A stretch of DNA of 64,000 nucleotides. Origin: Telluria antibiotica (GTDB taxonomy: Bacteria > Pseudomonadota > Gammaproteobacteria > Burkholderiales > Burkholderiaceae_D). The notes under the pieces are model-generated. The model made no database searches. It was not told where the DNA came from and saw only the letters and a program-made list of their open reading frames with translations. Both the position numbers and the translations under genes were made by a program. Location of the stretch: contig NZ_JAAQOM010000003.1 of assembly GCF_011682055.1 (NCBI RefSeq), positions 248,001 through 312,000 of the forward strand, in the 5' to 3' direction. Shown piece after piece: positions 53,486-61,833 of this stretch (positions are counted from its first letter, which is position 1; each line of letters begins with the position of its first letter).

Positions 53486-54696
53486 AACGTAGTGCCTCCC
53501 TGATCCTTGCCGCGGCCGTCGCGGCATCCCCTGCCGCCGCGTGGGCGCAGAAATTCGACGGTCTCGCGGCCACGCCGCAGATGGGCTGGAACAGCTGGAA
53601 CAGGTTCGCCTGCGACATCGACGAAAAGCTGATCCGCGAGACGGCCGACGCGATGGTGAAAACGGGCTTGAAGGATGCCGGCTACCAGTACATCAACATC
53701 GACGACTGCTGGCACGGCGCGCGCGACGAACACGGCGACATCCAGCCGGATCCGCAGCGTTTCCCGTCCGGGATGAAGGCGCTGGCCGACTACGTGCACG
53801 CGCGCGGCCTGAAGCTGGGCATTTATTCCGACGTGGGCGACAAGACCTGCGGCGGCCGTCCGGGCAGCCGCGGCCACGAATACCAGGATGCGAAGACGTA
53901 TGCCGCCTGGGGCATCGACTACCTGAAATACGACTGGTGCGAGAGCAAGGGCCTGAGTGCCGTCGGCGCCTACACGACGATGCGCGACGCGATCCGCGCG
54001 GCCAACCGCCCGATCCTGTTCAGCCTCTGCGAATGGGGCGACAACAAGCCGTGGGAATGGGCGCCCGAGGTCGGCCACTCGTGGCGCACGACGGGCGACA
54101 TCTATCCGTGCTGGGATTGCGAACTCAGTGCCGGTACGTATTCCCGCTGGGGCGTGATGCGCATCCTCGACATGCAGGCGGGCCTGCGCAAGTATGCGGG
54201 GCCGGGCCACTGGAACGACATGGACATGCTGGAAGTCGGCATGGGCATGACGGAAGACGAGGACCGTTCGCACTTCTCGATCTGGGCGATGCTGAATTCC
54301 CCGCTGATCCTCGGTAACGACCTGCGGTCGATGCCGGAGTCGGTGAAGAAGATCATCGGCCGGCGCGAGGTCATCGCGATCAACCAGGACCCGCTGGGCG
54401 TGGCGGCGCTGCGTTTCTGGAAGCAGGGACCCGTCGAACTGTGGGCCAAGCCGCTCGCGAACGACGAGTGGGCCTTCATGGTGCTGAACCGCGGCGAGAC
54501 GGCGCTGCCGCTGCGCTATGACTGGAAACAGAACGTGATCGACGACCAGGTCTTCAAGCACCAGCTCGACTTCAGCAAGGCCACCTGGCACTGGACGGAC
54601 ACGTGGACCGGCAAGACGGGCGACACGAGCCGCCGCCTCGACGCGACGGTGCCCGCGCACGGCGTCGTGCTGCTGCGCCTGAAGAAGGGCGCGTGA
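53482..54696 (+). CDS. GH27 alpha-galactosidase
   Basis: A 404-residue secreted enzyme with signal peptide LILAAAVAASPAAAWA and mature start QKFDGLAATPQMGWNSWN. Asp151 (YLKYDWC) is the nucleophile and Asp206 (WRTTGDI) the probable acid/base; WNDMDMLEVG is also conserved. It removes alpha-1,6-galactosyl branches from galactomannan. The start is GTG at 53482, overlapping the GH5 stop by 4 nt; this start gives a proper signal peptide, and it overlaps the esterase gene by one base. Confidence 0.93.
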   Translation: MKRSASLILAAAVAASPAAAWAQKFDGLAATPQMGWNSWNRFACDIDEKLIRETADAMVKTGLKDAGYQYINIDDCWHGARDEHGDIQPDPQRFPSGMKALADYVHARGLKLGIYSDVGDKTCGGRPGSRGHEYQDAKTYAAWGIDYLKYDWCESKGLSAVGAYTTMRDAIRAANRPILFSLCEWGDNKPWEWAPEVGHSWRTTGDIYPCWDCELSAGTYSRWGVMRILDMQAGLRKYAGPGHWNDMDMLEVGMGMTEDEDRSHFSIWAMLNSPLILGNDLRSMPESVKKIIGRREVIAINQDPLGVAALRFWKQGPVELWAKPLANDEWAFMVLNRGETALPLRYDWKQNVIDDQVFKHQLDFSKATWHWTDTWTGKTGDTSRRLDATVPAHGVVLLRLKKGA

Positions 54697-55742
54697 TGCG
54701 TCGGCCGCTCGCCGCCGCGCTGCTGGCATTGTGCGCGGCCGGCGCGGCGGCCGAACAGACCATCGCGGCGAGCGACAGCCACGTGACCCGCATGGGCCGC
54801 ACGGTCGCCGCGGACGACGGCACGGTGCGCTTCGGCTATGCCGGCGTGACCTTGCTGCTGGCCGTGGACGGCACCCGGCTCGCCGTCGATGCCGCGGGCG
54901 GGTCCCGCAGCCTGCTCGACGTGATCGTGGACGGCAAGCCCGCGGGCACGTTGCGCCTGGCGCCGCAGATGCAACGCTACGACGTGTTCAAGGATGCGCC
55001 GCCCGGCCCGCACAAGGTGGAACTCGTGCATCGCGGCGAGACGTGGCTGGGCGTGCCGTCCATTGCGCGCTTCACGGCCGACGGCACGTTCCTCGCGGCG
55101 CCGCCGCTGCCGAAGCGGCGCCTGCTCGTGCTGGGCGATTCCGTGACGTGCGGCGCCGTCATGGAGCGCGGTGCCGACGAGAAGGACATGCCCGAATGGT
55201 CGAACCCGCGCCTGTCCTACGGCATGCTGGCCGCGCGCGCCCTCGACGCGCAGGTGCAACTGGTCTGCTACGGCGGCAGGGGCCTGGTGCGCAGCTGGAA
55301 TGGCCATGCCGACGAATTCGAGCTGCCAGCGTTCTACGACCTCGCCATCGCCGACGCCGCGCATCCGGTGCCATGGAAGCAGGCCGATTACACGCCGGAC
55401 CTGATCGTCATCGCGATCGGCACCAACGATTTCAACCCCGGCATTCCGGAGCGTGCGGGCTATGTGGACGCGTACACGGACCTGCTGCGCCGCGTGCTGC
55501 GCGACCATCCGCACGCGCAGGTCGCGTTGACGGAAGGCGTGCTGCTGAACGGCGACAAGAAGGCCGCCTTGATCGGCTACCTGAAGGAAGCGATGGCGCG
55601 CGTGCATGACGCCCGCGTCCACCTGCTGGCACCGGCGACGTACCAGCCCGGTGACGCCGTCAACGGCCATCCGACGACGGCCCAGCATGCGGCCATGGTG
55701 GCCGAACTGCTGCCGCAGCTGCGGCGCATCGCGGGCTGGTAG
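54696..55742 (+). CDS. CE2-like SGNH carbohydrate esterase
   Basis: A 348-residue secreted protein with signal peptide RRPLAAALLALCAAGAAA. An N-terminal jelly-roll (about 20-135) is followed by an SGNH domain with the catalytic Ser149 in VLGDSVTCG, IGTNDF and a C-terminal NGHPTTAQH. Carbohydrate esterase family 2 enzymes have this two-domain plan and remove O-acetyl groups from xylan or mannan. It shares one base with the GH27 stop, so it is the last gene of the operon. Confidence 0.87.
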   Translation: MRRPLAAALLALCAAGAAAEQTIAASDSHVTRMGRTVAADDGTVRFGYAGVTLLLAVDGTRLAVDAAGGSRSLLDVIVDGKPAGTLRLAPQMQRYDVFKDAPPGPHKVELVHRGETWLGVPSIARFTADGTFLAAPPLPKRRLLVLGDSVTCGAVMERGADEKDMPEWSNPRLSYGMLAARALDAQVQLVCYGGRGLVRSWNGHADEFELPAFYDLAIADAAHPVPWKQADYTPDLIVIAIGTNDFNPGIPERAGYVDAYTDLLRRVLRDHPHAQVALTEGVLLNGDKKAALIGYLKEAMARVHDARVHLLAPATYQPGDAVNGHPTTAQHAAMVAELLPQLRRIAGW

Positions 55743-55745
55743 GTT

Positions 55746-55789
55746 AAAAAAACCGACGGACCGGGCAGCAGTCCGGTGCAATGTCCGTC
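55746..55789 (-). terminator. Rho-independent terminator of the Lrp gene
   Basis: On the minus strand GACGGAC pairs with GTCCGTC and an inner ACCGG with CCGGT, and the hairpin is followed by GG and seven T. Its base overlaps the regulator's stop codon. It also separates this gene from the convergent esterase gene. Confidence 0.87.
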
Positions 55790-56288
55790 AAACGATGGGC
55801 AACGCCGTCGTTTCCTTGATGCGCTGGAGGGCGAAGCTCGATTTCACGTCCAGCACGGCCGGGTGGCGCAGCAGGGTGCCCATCATGAAGCGCGAGAAGT
55901 GGTCCATGTCTTCCACGTGCACGCGCAGCAGGAAATCCATCTCTCCCGTCATCGCATAGCAGGCCACCACTTCGGGCCAGGTCGACACGGCCTGCGCGAA
56001 TTCGAAGCGGGGCGACGTCGCGGGCACGCGCGCGTTCGGCGCGCCTTCGCTGTGTTTTTCCAGGCGAACATTCACATAGGCCAGCAGGCCCAGGCCCAGT
56101 TTGTCGGGATCGAGCAGGGCGACGTATTGCCGGATGACACCGGCTTCTTCCAACCGTTTGATGCGGCGCAGGCAGGGCGACGGCGACAGGCTGACGCGTT
56201 CCGCCACGTCCTGGTTGGACAGGCGGCCATCCGACTGGAGAATGGCCAGGATTTTGCGGTCGGTTTTATCCAGCTCGATTTTTGACAT
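55788..56288 (-). CDS. Lrp/AsnC-family regulator
   Basis: A 166-residue regulator: winged helix-turn-helix (LDKTDRKILAILQSDGRLSNQDVAERVSLSPSP region, recognition helix SPCLRRIKRLEEAG) and an RAM effector domain (VVACYAMTGEMDFLLRVHV). Lrp proteins sense amino acids. It is divergent from the indolepyruvate ferredoxin oxidoreductase gene across 226 nt, and an aromatic or branched amino acid effector is plausible but unproven. Confidence 0.92.
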   Translation of the reverse strand: MSKIELDKTDRKILAILQSDGRLSNQDVAERVSLSPSPCLRRIKRLEEAGVIRQYVALLDPDKLGLGLLAYVNVRLEKHSEGAPNARVPATSPRFEFAQAVSTWPEVVACYAMTGEMDFLLRVHVEDMDHFSRFMMGTLLRHPAVLDVKSSFALQRIKETTALPIV

Positions 56289-56418
56289 GAATTCTCCTCA
56301 GGACGGGCGCACGTCGCAATTTTATTGCGCAAATCGTTTGGTGGGGGGAATTCATTGAAATTTAATGCTTGTGACACAGGTCTATACTGGCCCCGACATC
56401 GACGCGGGCGGGAGCGAT

Positions 56419-56481
56419 GGTGGGCGGAGGCCGCCCACCCTACGAAACCGGGACGTAGGGTGGGCACCCCGTGCCCACCAA
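56419..56481. repeat. Bimodular palindromic repeat, copy B
   Basis: Module 1 (56419-56444, GGTGGGCGGAGGCCGCCCACC then CTACG) and module 2 (56454-56481, CGTAGGGTGGGCACCCCG...) lie 9 nt apart. Both modules match those of copy A at 43.5 kb but in reversed order. It sits in the leader of the oxidoreductase gene, 33 nt before its ATG. Confidence 0.8.
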
Positions 56482-56514
56482 CATGCCGCGCACAACAAGG
56501 ACAACGGAGACACT

Positions 56515-59500
56515 ATGAACGCCCCCCTGGACCGCAGCCAGTTGGAACCGCTACCCCCGCACGAGATCACCCTCGACGACAAATGGACGCTGGAACGCGG
56601 CCGCGCCTTCATGACGGGCACCCAGGCCCTGATCCGCCTCCCGATGCTGCAGCGCGAACGCGACCTGAAGGCGGGCCTGAACACGGCCGGCTACATCACC
56701 GGCTACCGCGGGTCGCCCGTCACGCAGGTCGACCAGACGGCGTGGAAGGCGAAGAAGCACCTGGAAGCGCACCACGTCCACTTCCACCCCGGCATGAACG
56801 AAGACCTCGCGGCGACGGCCGTCTGGGGCACGCAGCAGACCAATCTGTTCAAGGACGCGAAGTACGACGGCGTGTTCGCCATGTGGTACGGCAAGGGGCC
56901 TGGCGTCGACCGCTGCGGCGACGTGTTCAAGCACGGTAACAACGCGGGCTCCGCGAAGAACGGCGGCGTGCTCGTGCTGGCCGGCGACGACCACGCGGCG
57001 AAATCGTCGTCGACGGCACACCAGTCCGACCATATCCTGCACCACTGCGGCATCCCCGTGCTGTACCCGTCGTCCGTGCAGGAATACATCGACTACGGCC
57101 TGCACGCGTGGGCGATGAGCCGCTACAGCGGCCTGTGGGTGTCGATGAAATGCGTGACCGACATCATCGAGTCGGGCGCCGTCGTCGACCTCGACCCGGA
57201 CCGCGTGCAGACCGTCCTCCCGCCGGACTTCGAGATGCCGCCGGGCGGCCTGAACATCCGCTGGCCGGACGCCGTGCTGGACCAGGAAGTGCGCATGAAC
57301 CACTACAAGTGGTATGCCGCCCTCGCGTATGCGCGCGCGAACAAACTCAACCAGATCATCTGGGACAGCCCCAGGCCGAAGATCGGCATCATCACCGCGG
57401 GTAAATCGTACCTCGACACGCGCCAGGCGCTGGCCGACCTCGGCATCGACGAACAGGCCGCGCGCGACATCGGCCTGCGTGTGTATAAAGTCGGCATGAC
57501 GTGGCCGCTCGATTCCGTCGGCGTGCACGAATTCGCGCGCGGCCTGGACGAGATCCTCGTCGTCGAGGAAAAGCGGCAAGTGCTGGAATACGCGCTGAAG
57601 GAAGAGCTGTACAACCTGCCGGACGGCGAGCGGCCGCGTGTCGTCGGCAAGTTCGACGACGCCGGCGAATGGAGCGTCAAGAACCGCTCCGGCCAGGGCG
57701 ACTGGCTGCTGTCGGCAAACTACGAATTGAATCCGGCCCAGATCGCGCGCGCGATCGCGTCGCGCATCTCGCACTACTGCTCTGGCCACCCCGTCGAGCA
57801 GCGCGTGAAGGAACGCATCGCCTTCCTCGAAGCGAAGGAACTGATCCTCAAGAACATCCCGAAGGCGAACCCGGAGACGGACCGCATCCCGTACTTTTGC
57901 TCCGGCTGCCCGCACAACAGCTCGACGAAGGTGCCGGAAGGCTCGCGCGCGATGGCCGGCATCGGCTGCCACTACATGGTGCTGTGGATGGATCGCGAGA
58001 CGTCCACGTTCACGCACATGGGCGGCGAAGGCGTCACGTGGATTGGCCAGGCGCCGTTCACGGGCGAGAAGCACGTGTTCGCGAACCTCGGCGACGGCAC
58101 GTATTACCACTCCGGCGTGCTGGCGATCCGCGCGTCGGTCGCCGCGAAGGTCAACATCACGTACAAGATCCTGTACAACGACGCCGTCGCGATGACGGGC
58201 GGCCAGGTCGTCGACGGTCCGCTCGACCCGGCCAAGATCAGCCGCCAGCTGGCGGCCGAAGGCGTCAAGCCGATCGTCGTCGTCACGGACGAACCGGAAA
58301 AATACCCGGACGATTATCCGTGGGCCGAAGGCGTCACCGTGCGCCATCGTGCCGAACTGATGGACGTGCAGCGCGAACTGCGCGAGATGCCGGGCGTCTC
58401 CGCGATGATCTACGACCAGACTTGCGCGTCCGAGAAACGCCGCCGCCGGAAGAAAGGTGCGTATCCCGATCCGGCCAAGCGCGCCGTTATCAACGAAGCC
58501 GTGTGCGAAGGCTGCGGCGATTGCTCGAAGCAGTCGAACTGCCTGTCCGTCGAACCGCTGGAAACGGAACTGGGCCGGAAGCGCCAGATCAACCAGTCCT
58601 CGTGCAACAAGGACTTCTCGTGCGTGACCGGGTTCTGCCCGAGCTTCGTCACCGTGGAAGGCGGCGGGTTGAAGAAGCCGAAAAAGACCACTGCCGAAGC
58701 GACGCCGCCTGCGCTGCCGCTGCCGGCCATTCCCTCGACGACGAACCCGTTCGGCATCCTCGTCACGGGCATCGGCGGCACGGGCGTCGTGACGGTCGGC
58801 CAGATCCTCGCGGTGGCCGCCCACGTCGAGAACAAGGGCGCCCTCGTGCTGGACATGAGCGGCCTCGCGCAGAAGGGCGGCCCCGTGATGTCGCACGTGC
58901 GCCTGGCAGACCGCCAGTCGGACCTGTATTCGACGCGCGTCGGCACGGGTAACGCCGACCTCGTGATCGGCTGCGACCAGATCGTCACCGCGAGCCGCGA
59001 CGCGCTGTCGCGCATGGGCGAAGGCCGCACGTGGGCCGCCGTGAACGGCACGGGCGCCACCACCGCGGCATTCATCAAGAACCCGGACTGGCAATTCCCG
59101 GCCGAAGGCTCGCGCGGCGCCATCGTGCAGGCGTGCGGCGAAGGCAACGTCGACTTCATCGACGCCGGCCACATCGCGACGACGTTGATGGGCGACGCCA
59201 TCGCCACCAATATGTTCATGCTGGGCTACGCGTTCCAGAAGGGCCACGTGCCGCTGCAGGAAGCGTCGATCATGAAGGCGATCGAGTTGAACGGCGTGTC
59301 CGTCGGCTTCAACAAGGCCGCGTTCAACTGGGGCCGTACGGCCGCGCACGACCTGCCCTCCGTGCAAAAGCTCGTCACGCCCGCGAAGGTGATCGAATTC
59401 AAGCGCGCACAGACGCTCGACGACCTCGTCAAGCGCCGCGTCGACCTGCTGACCGCGTACCAGAATGCCGACTATGCGGCGCAGTACAAGGGGTTCGTCG

Positions 59501-60063
59501 ACCGGGTCCGCGCCTCCGAAGAGAAGCTGGGCAAGGGCACGCGCCTGACGGAGGCCGTCGCGCGCTACCTGCACAAGCTGATGGCGTACAAGGACGAGTA
59601 CGAGGTCGCGCGTCTTTACACCGATCCGGCATTCATGGCCAAGATCGACGGCATGTTCGAAGGCGACGTGACACTGAAATTCCACCTCGCGCCGCCGCTG
59701 TTCGCGAAGAAGGACAAGGAAGGCCACCTCGTGAAGCAGGAATTCGGCCCGTGGATGATGAAGGCGTTCGGCGTGCTGGCGAAGCTGAAGGGCTTGCGCG
59801 GCACGGCGCTCGACCCGTTCGGCCACACGGCCGAGCGCAAGATGGAACGCGCACTGATCGCCGAGTACCGCGCGACCGTCGACGGCCTGTTGCCGAAGCT
59901 GACGGCCGACAACCTGGCGCAGGCCGTCGCGATCGCGAGCGTCCCGGAAGACATCCGCGGCTTCGGCCACGTCAAGGAACGCAACCTGAAGGCGGCCAAG
60001 CGGAAGGAAGGGGAATTGCTGGCCGCATTCCATGGCGGCGGCACGGCCACGCGCGCGGCCTGA
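56515..60063 (+). CDS. Fused indolepyruvate ferredoxin oxidoreductase
   Basis: A 1182-residue fusion. The N-terminal region holds the pyrimidine-binding and TPP domains of the alpha subunit. A [4Fe-4S]-type cysteine cluster occurs near residue 664 (CEGCGDCSKQSNC) with further cysteines after it (SSCNKDFSCVTGFC). From about residue 742 comes the gamma-type domain (GILVTGIGGTGVVTVGQIL) and a DUF6537-like C-terminus. It oxidatively decarboxylates aryl-pyruvates derived from aromatic amino acids, passing electrons to ferredoxin. The ATG at 56515 gives the usual N-terminus. Confidence 0.95.
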   Translation: MNAPLDRSQLEPLPPHEITLDDKWTLERGRAFMTGTQALIRLPMLQRERDLKAGLNTAGYITGYRGSPVTQVDQTAWKAKKHLEAHHVHFHPGMNEDLAATAVWGTQQTNLFKDAKYDGVFAMWYGKGPGVDRCGDVFKHGNNAGSAKNGGVLVLAGDDHAAKSSSTAHQSDHILHHCGIPVLYPSSVQEYIDYGLHAWAMSRYSGLWVSMKCVTDIIESGAVVDLDPDRVQTVLPPDFEMPPGGLNIRWPDAVLDQEVRMNHYKWYAALAYARANKLNQIIWDSPRPKIGIITAGKSYLDTRQALADLGIDEQAARDIGLRVYKVGMTWPLDSVGVHEFARGLDEILVVEEKRQVLEYALKEELYNLPDGERPRVVGKFDDAGEWSVKNRSGQGDWLLSANYELNPAQIARAIASRISHYCSGHPVEQRVKERIAFLEAKELILKNIPKANPETDRIPYFCSGCPHNSSTKVPEGSRAMAGIGCHYMVLWMDRETSTFTHMGGEGVTWIGQAPFTGEKHVFANLGDGTYYHSGVLAIRASVAAKVNITYKILYNDAVAMTGGQVVDGPLDPAKISRQLAAEGVKPIVVVTDEPEKYPDDYPWAEGVTVRHRAELMDVQRELREMPGVSAMIYDQTCASEKRRRRKKGAYPDPAKRAVINEAVCEGCGDCSKQSNCLSVEPLETELGRKRQINQSSCNKDFSCVTGFCPSFVTVEGGGLKKPKKTTAEATPPALPLPAIPSTTNPFGILVTGIGGTGVVTVGQILAVAAHVENKGALVLDMSGLAQKGGPVMSHVRLADRQSDLYSTRVGTGNADLVIGCDQIVTASRDALSRMGEGRTWAAVNGTGATTAAFIKNPDWQFPAEGSRGAIVQACGEGNVDFIDAGHIATTLMGDAIATNMFMLGYAFQKGHVPLQEASIMKAIELNGVSVGFNKAAFNWGRTAAHDLPSVQKLVTPAKVIEFKRAQTLDDLVKRRVDLLTAYQNADYAAQYKGFVDRVRASEEKLGKGTRLTEAVARYLHKLMAYKDEYEVARLYTDPAFMAKIDGMFEGDVTLKFHLAPPLFAKKDKEGHLVKQEFGPWMMKAFGVLAKLKGLRGTALDPFGHTAERKMERALIAEYRATVDGLLPKLTADNLAQAVAIASVPEDIRGFGHVKERNLKAAKRKEGELLAAFHGGGTATRAA

Positions 60064-60082
60064 TCGGCGCGTGTAACGACAC

Positions 60083-60109
60083 CGCCGGCCCTGCAAAAAC
60101 GGGCCGGCG
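60083..60109 (+). terminator. Hairpin after the oxidoreductase gene
   Basis: Perfect 9-bp stem CGCCGGCCC/GGGCCGGCG with loop TGCAAAAAC, beginning 19 nt after the stop. The T-rich stretch comes only 16 nt later (AAAAAATATTTTTT), so it is a plausible but not standard terminator. Confidence 0.55.
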
Positions 60110-60171
60110 ATGTTGTAAAAAATATTTTTTGCCCTGTTACATTTGGATATCGTGCGCGGGTATGCGGCAAC

Positions 60172-60177
60172 TATAAT
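60172..60177 (+). promoter_or_regulatory. Consensus -10 TATAAT next to the start codon of the S41 gene
   Basis: A perfect TATAAT ends 6 nt before the ATG at 60184, so transcription from it would begin at or within a base or two of that ATG. An in-frame TAA at 60178 excludes an earlier start. No Shine-Dalgarno is seen. Together these suggest a leaderless mRNA; the -35 is weak. Confidence 0.5.
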
Positions 60178-60183
60178 TAATGC

Positions 60184-61725
60184 ATGAGCACGCCAAAATT
60201 CCCCCCGACACCGACCGCCTTTTCCCGCCTGTTTGCCAGCGCTTTCGTGGCGCTGCTCACCCTGTCCGCCTGCGGCGGCGGAGGAGGTTCCAGTGGCACC
60301 TCGACACCGGTAGCCAGTAACCCGACACCGACACCGACACCGGCGCCGGACCCGATCGTCGCGGACTACACGACCGAGCAGAACCTGTGCGCCAAGCCGC
60401 GCACGGGCGTCGACGCCGAGGGCGTGCCGTTCCCGGACCGCCAGGGCACGCTGCAGGACGAGATGAAATTCCTGCGCGGCTGGATCGACAAGACTTATCT
60501 CTGGTATAACGAAGTCCCGACCACCGTCCGCATGGCGGATTACACGAACACGCTCGATTATTTCGCCGCGCTGAAGACGCCCGGGACCACCGCGTCCGGC
60601 CAGCCGAAGGACCGTTTCCACTTCACGTACACGACGGCGGAATGGGATGCGATCAGCAACCAGAGCCAGGATACGGGCTATGGCGTGACCTGGTCCGTCA
60701 ATTCCGTCACGGCGCCCCGCAACTGGCGTGTCGCGATCATCCAGCCGAACTCGCCGGCCGCCGCGGCCGGCCTGCAGCGCGGCGACATGCTGACGGCCGT
60801 CGACGGCATCGACTTCATCTACACGACGGATGCCACGCAAATCGACAAGGTGAACGCCGGCCTGCTGCCCGCCAATGCGGGCGAAAACCATACGCTGACG
60901 GTCAAGCGCAACGGCGTCGCGATCGACGTCCCGATGACGTCGGCCGTCGTCTCCATCGTGCCCGTGAAGAACGTGAAGGTGATCGATACGCCGACGGGCA
61001 AGGTGGGCTATCTGAGTTTCGAAGACCACAATGCCGCATCCGAGCAGCAGCTGGTCGACGCGTTCACGACGCTGAAGAACCAGGGCGCAACGGACCTCGT
61101 GCTCGACATGCGCTACAACGGCGGCGGCCTGCTGTACATCGCCAGCGAACTCGCGTACATGGTCGCCGGGCCGAGCAGCGAGGGCAAGACGTTCGACCGT
61201 CCTGTCTACAACGACAAGACGGCGCCCGCTCCCGCCGTTCCCTTCCTGAGCACGGCCTATGGCTTCTCCGCCGCGGCCAACACGCCGCTGCCGTACCTGG
61301 GCCTGAACCACGTGACCATCCTCACGTCGCCCGACACGTGCTCGGCCAGCGAAGCCGTGATCAACGGCCTGCGCGGCGTCGACGTCAAGGTCGACCTGGT
61401 CGGCGGTACGACCTGCGGCAAGCCCTATGGCTTCACGCCGGTGGACAACTGCGGCACGACGTACTTCTCGATCCAGTTCAAGGGCGTGAACGCGAAAGGC
61501 TACGGCGATTACGCGGACGGTTTCGCGCCGACGTGCGCCGCGTCCGACGACATGACGCACGCCCTGGGCGATCCGGCCGAAGGCATGCTGGCCGCGGCGC
61601 TGTCCTACCGCGCCAACAACACCTGCCCGGCGGCGACGACAGGTTTCTCGGGCTCCGTGCAGATGCGCCTGGCGAAGCCGGCGGCGAAGACGATCGCGAT
61701 CTATCCCAAGACCTGGGCGCGCTGA
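60184..61725 (+). CDS. S41-family peptidase, lipoprotein
   Basis: A 513-residue lipoprotein: hydrophobic leader, lipobox LSAC with Cys30, and a Gly/Ser/Thr/Pro linker including TPTPTPTPAPDP-type repeats. A PDZ-like domain (about 170-245, PAAAAGLQRGDMLTAVDG) precedes a C-terminal processing peptidase-type core with the likely catalytic Ser in TCSASEAVINGL, and LDMRYNGGG. It would act in the periplasm, anchored to a membrane. Substrate unknown. See the -10 entry for the start. Confidence 0.88.
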   Translation: MSTPKFPPTPTAFSRLFASAFVALLTLSACGGGGGSSGTSTPVASNPTPTPTPAPDPIVADYTTEQNLCAKPRTGVDAEGVPFPDRQGTLQDEMKFLRGWIDKTYLWYNEVPTTVRMADYTNTLDYFAALKTPGTTASGQPKDRFHFTYTTAEWDAISNQSQDTGYGVTWSVNSVTAPRNWRVAIIQPNSPAAAAGLQRGDMLTAVDGIDFIYTTDATQIDKVNAGLLPANAGENHTLTVKRNGVAIDVPMTSAVVSIVPVKNVKVIDTPTGKVGYLSFEDHNAASEQQLVDAFTTLKNQGATDLVLDMRYNGGGLLYIASELAYMVAGPSSEGKTFDRPVYNDKTAPAPAVPFLSTAYGFSAAANTPLPYLGLNHVTILTSPDTCSASEAVINGLRGVDVKVDLVGGTTCGKPYGFTPVDNCGTTYFSIQFKGVNAKGYGDYADGFAPTCAASDDMTHALGDPAEGMLAAALSYRANNTCPAATTGFSGSVQMRLAKPAAKTIAIYPKTWAR

Positions 61726-61741
61726 GCGTCACGTACCACCT

Positions 61742-61762
61742 CCCCGGGCCGGCGGCCCGGGG
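61742..61762 (+). terminator. GC-rich hairpin after the S41 gene
   Basis: Perfect 9-bp stem CCCCGGGCC/GGCCCGGGG around GGC. No T-tract follows. Confidence 0.5.
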
Positions 61763-61787
61763 TGTCCCTGCCCGCGCAGTACTGATC

Positions 61788-61793
61788 TATAAT
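61788..61793 (+). promoter_or_regulatory. Consensus -10 TATAAT for the M14 gene
   Basis: Perfect hexamer 40 nt before the ATG at 61834, with a ribosome site (CCGGAG) in between. The -35 is poor. Confidence 0.45.
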
Positions 61794-61833
61794 TTCCGGC
61801 TTGTATCTTCCTCGATCTTGCCGGAGTCGCTCG

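Noticed and set aside
56551..61560. A very long minus-strand open frame (1669 codons) opposite the oxidoreductase and S41 genes
   Set aside because: It is an antisense by-product of strong G/C third-position bias in the real genes; its translation is His/Arg/Val-rich low complexity and spans two unrelated genes.
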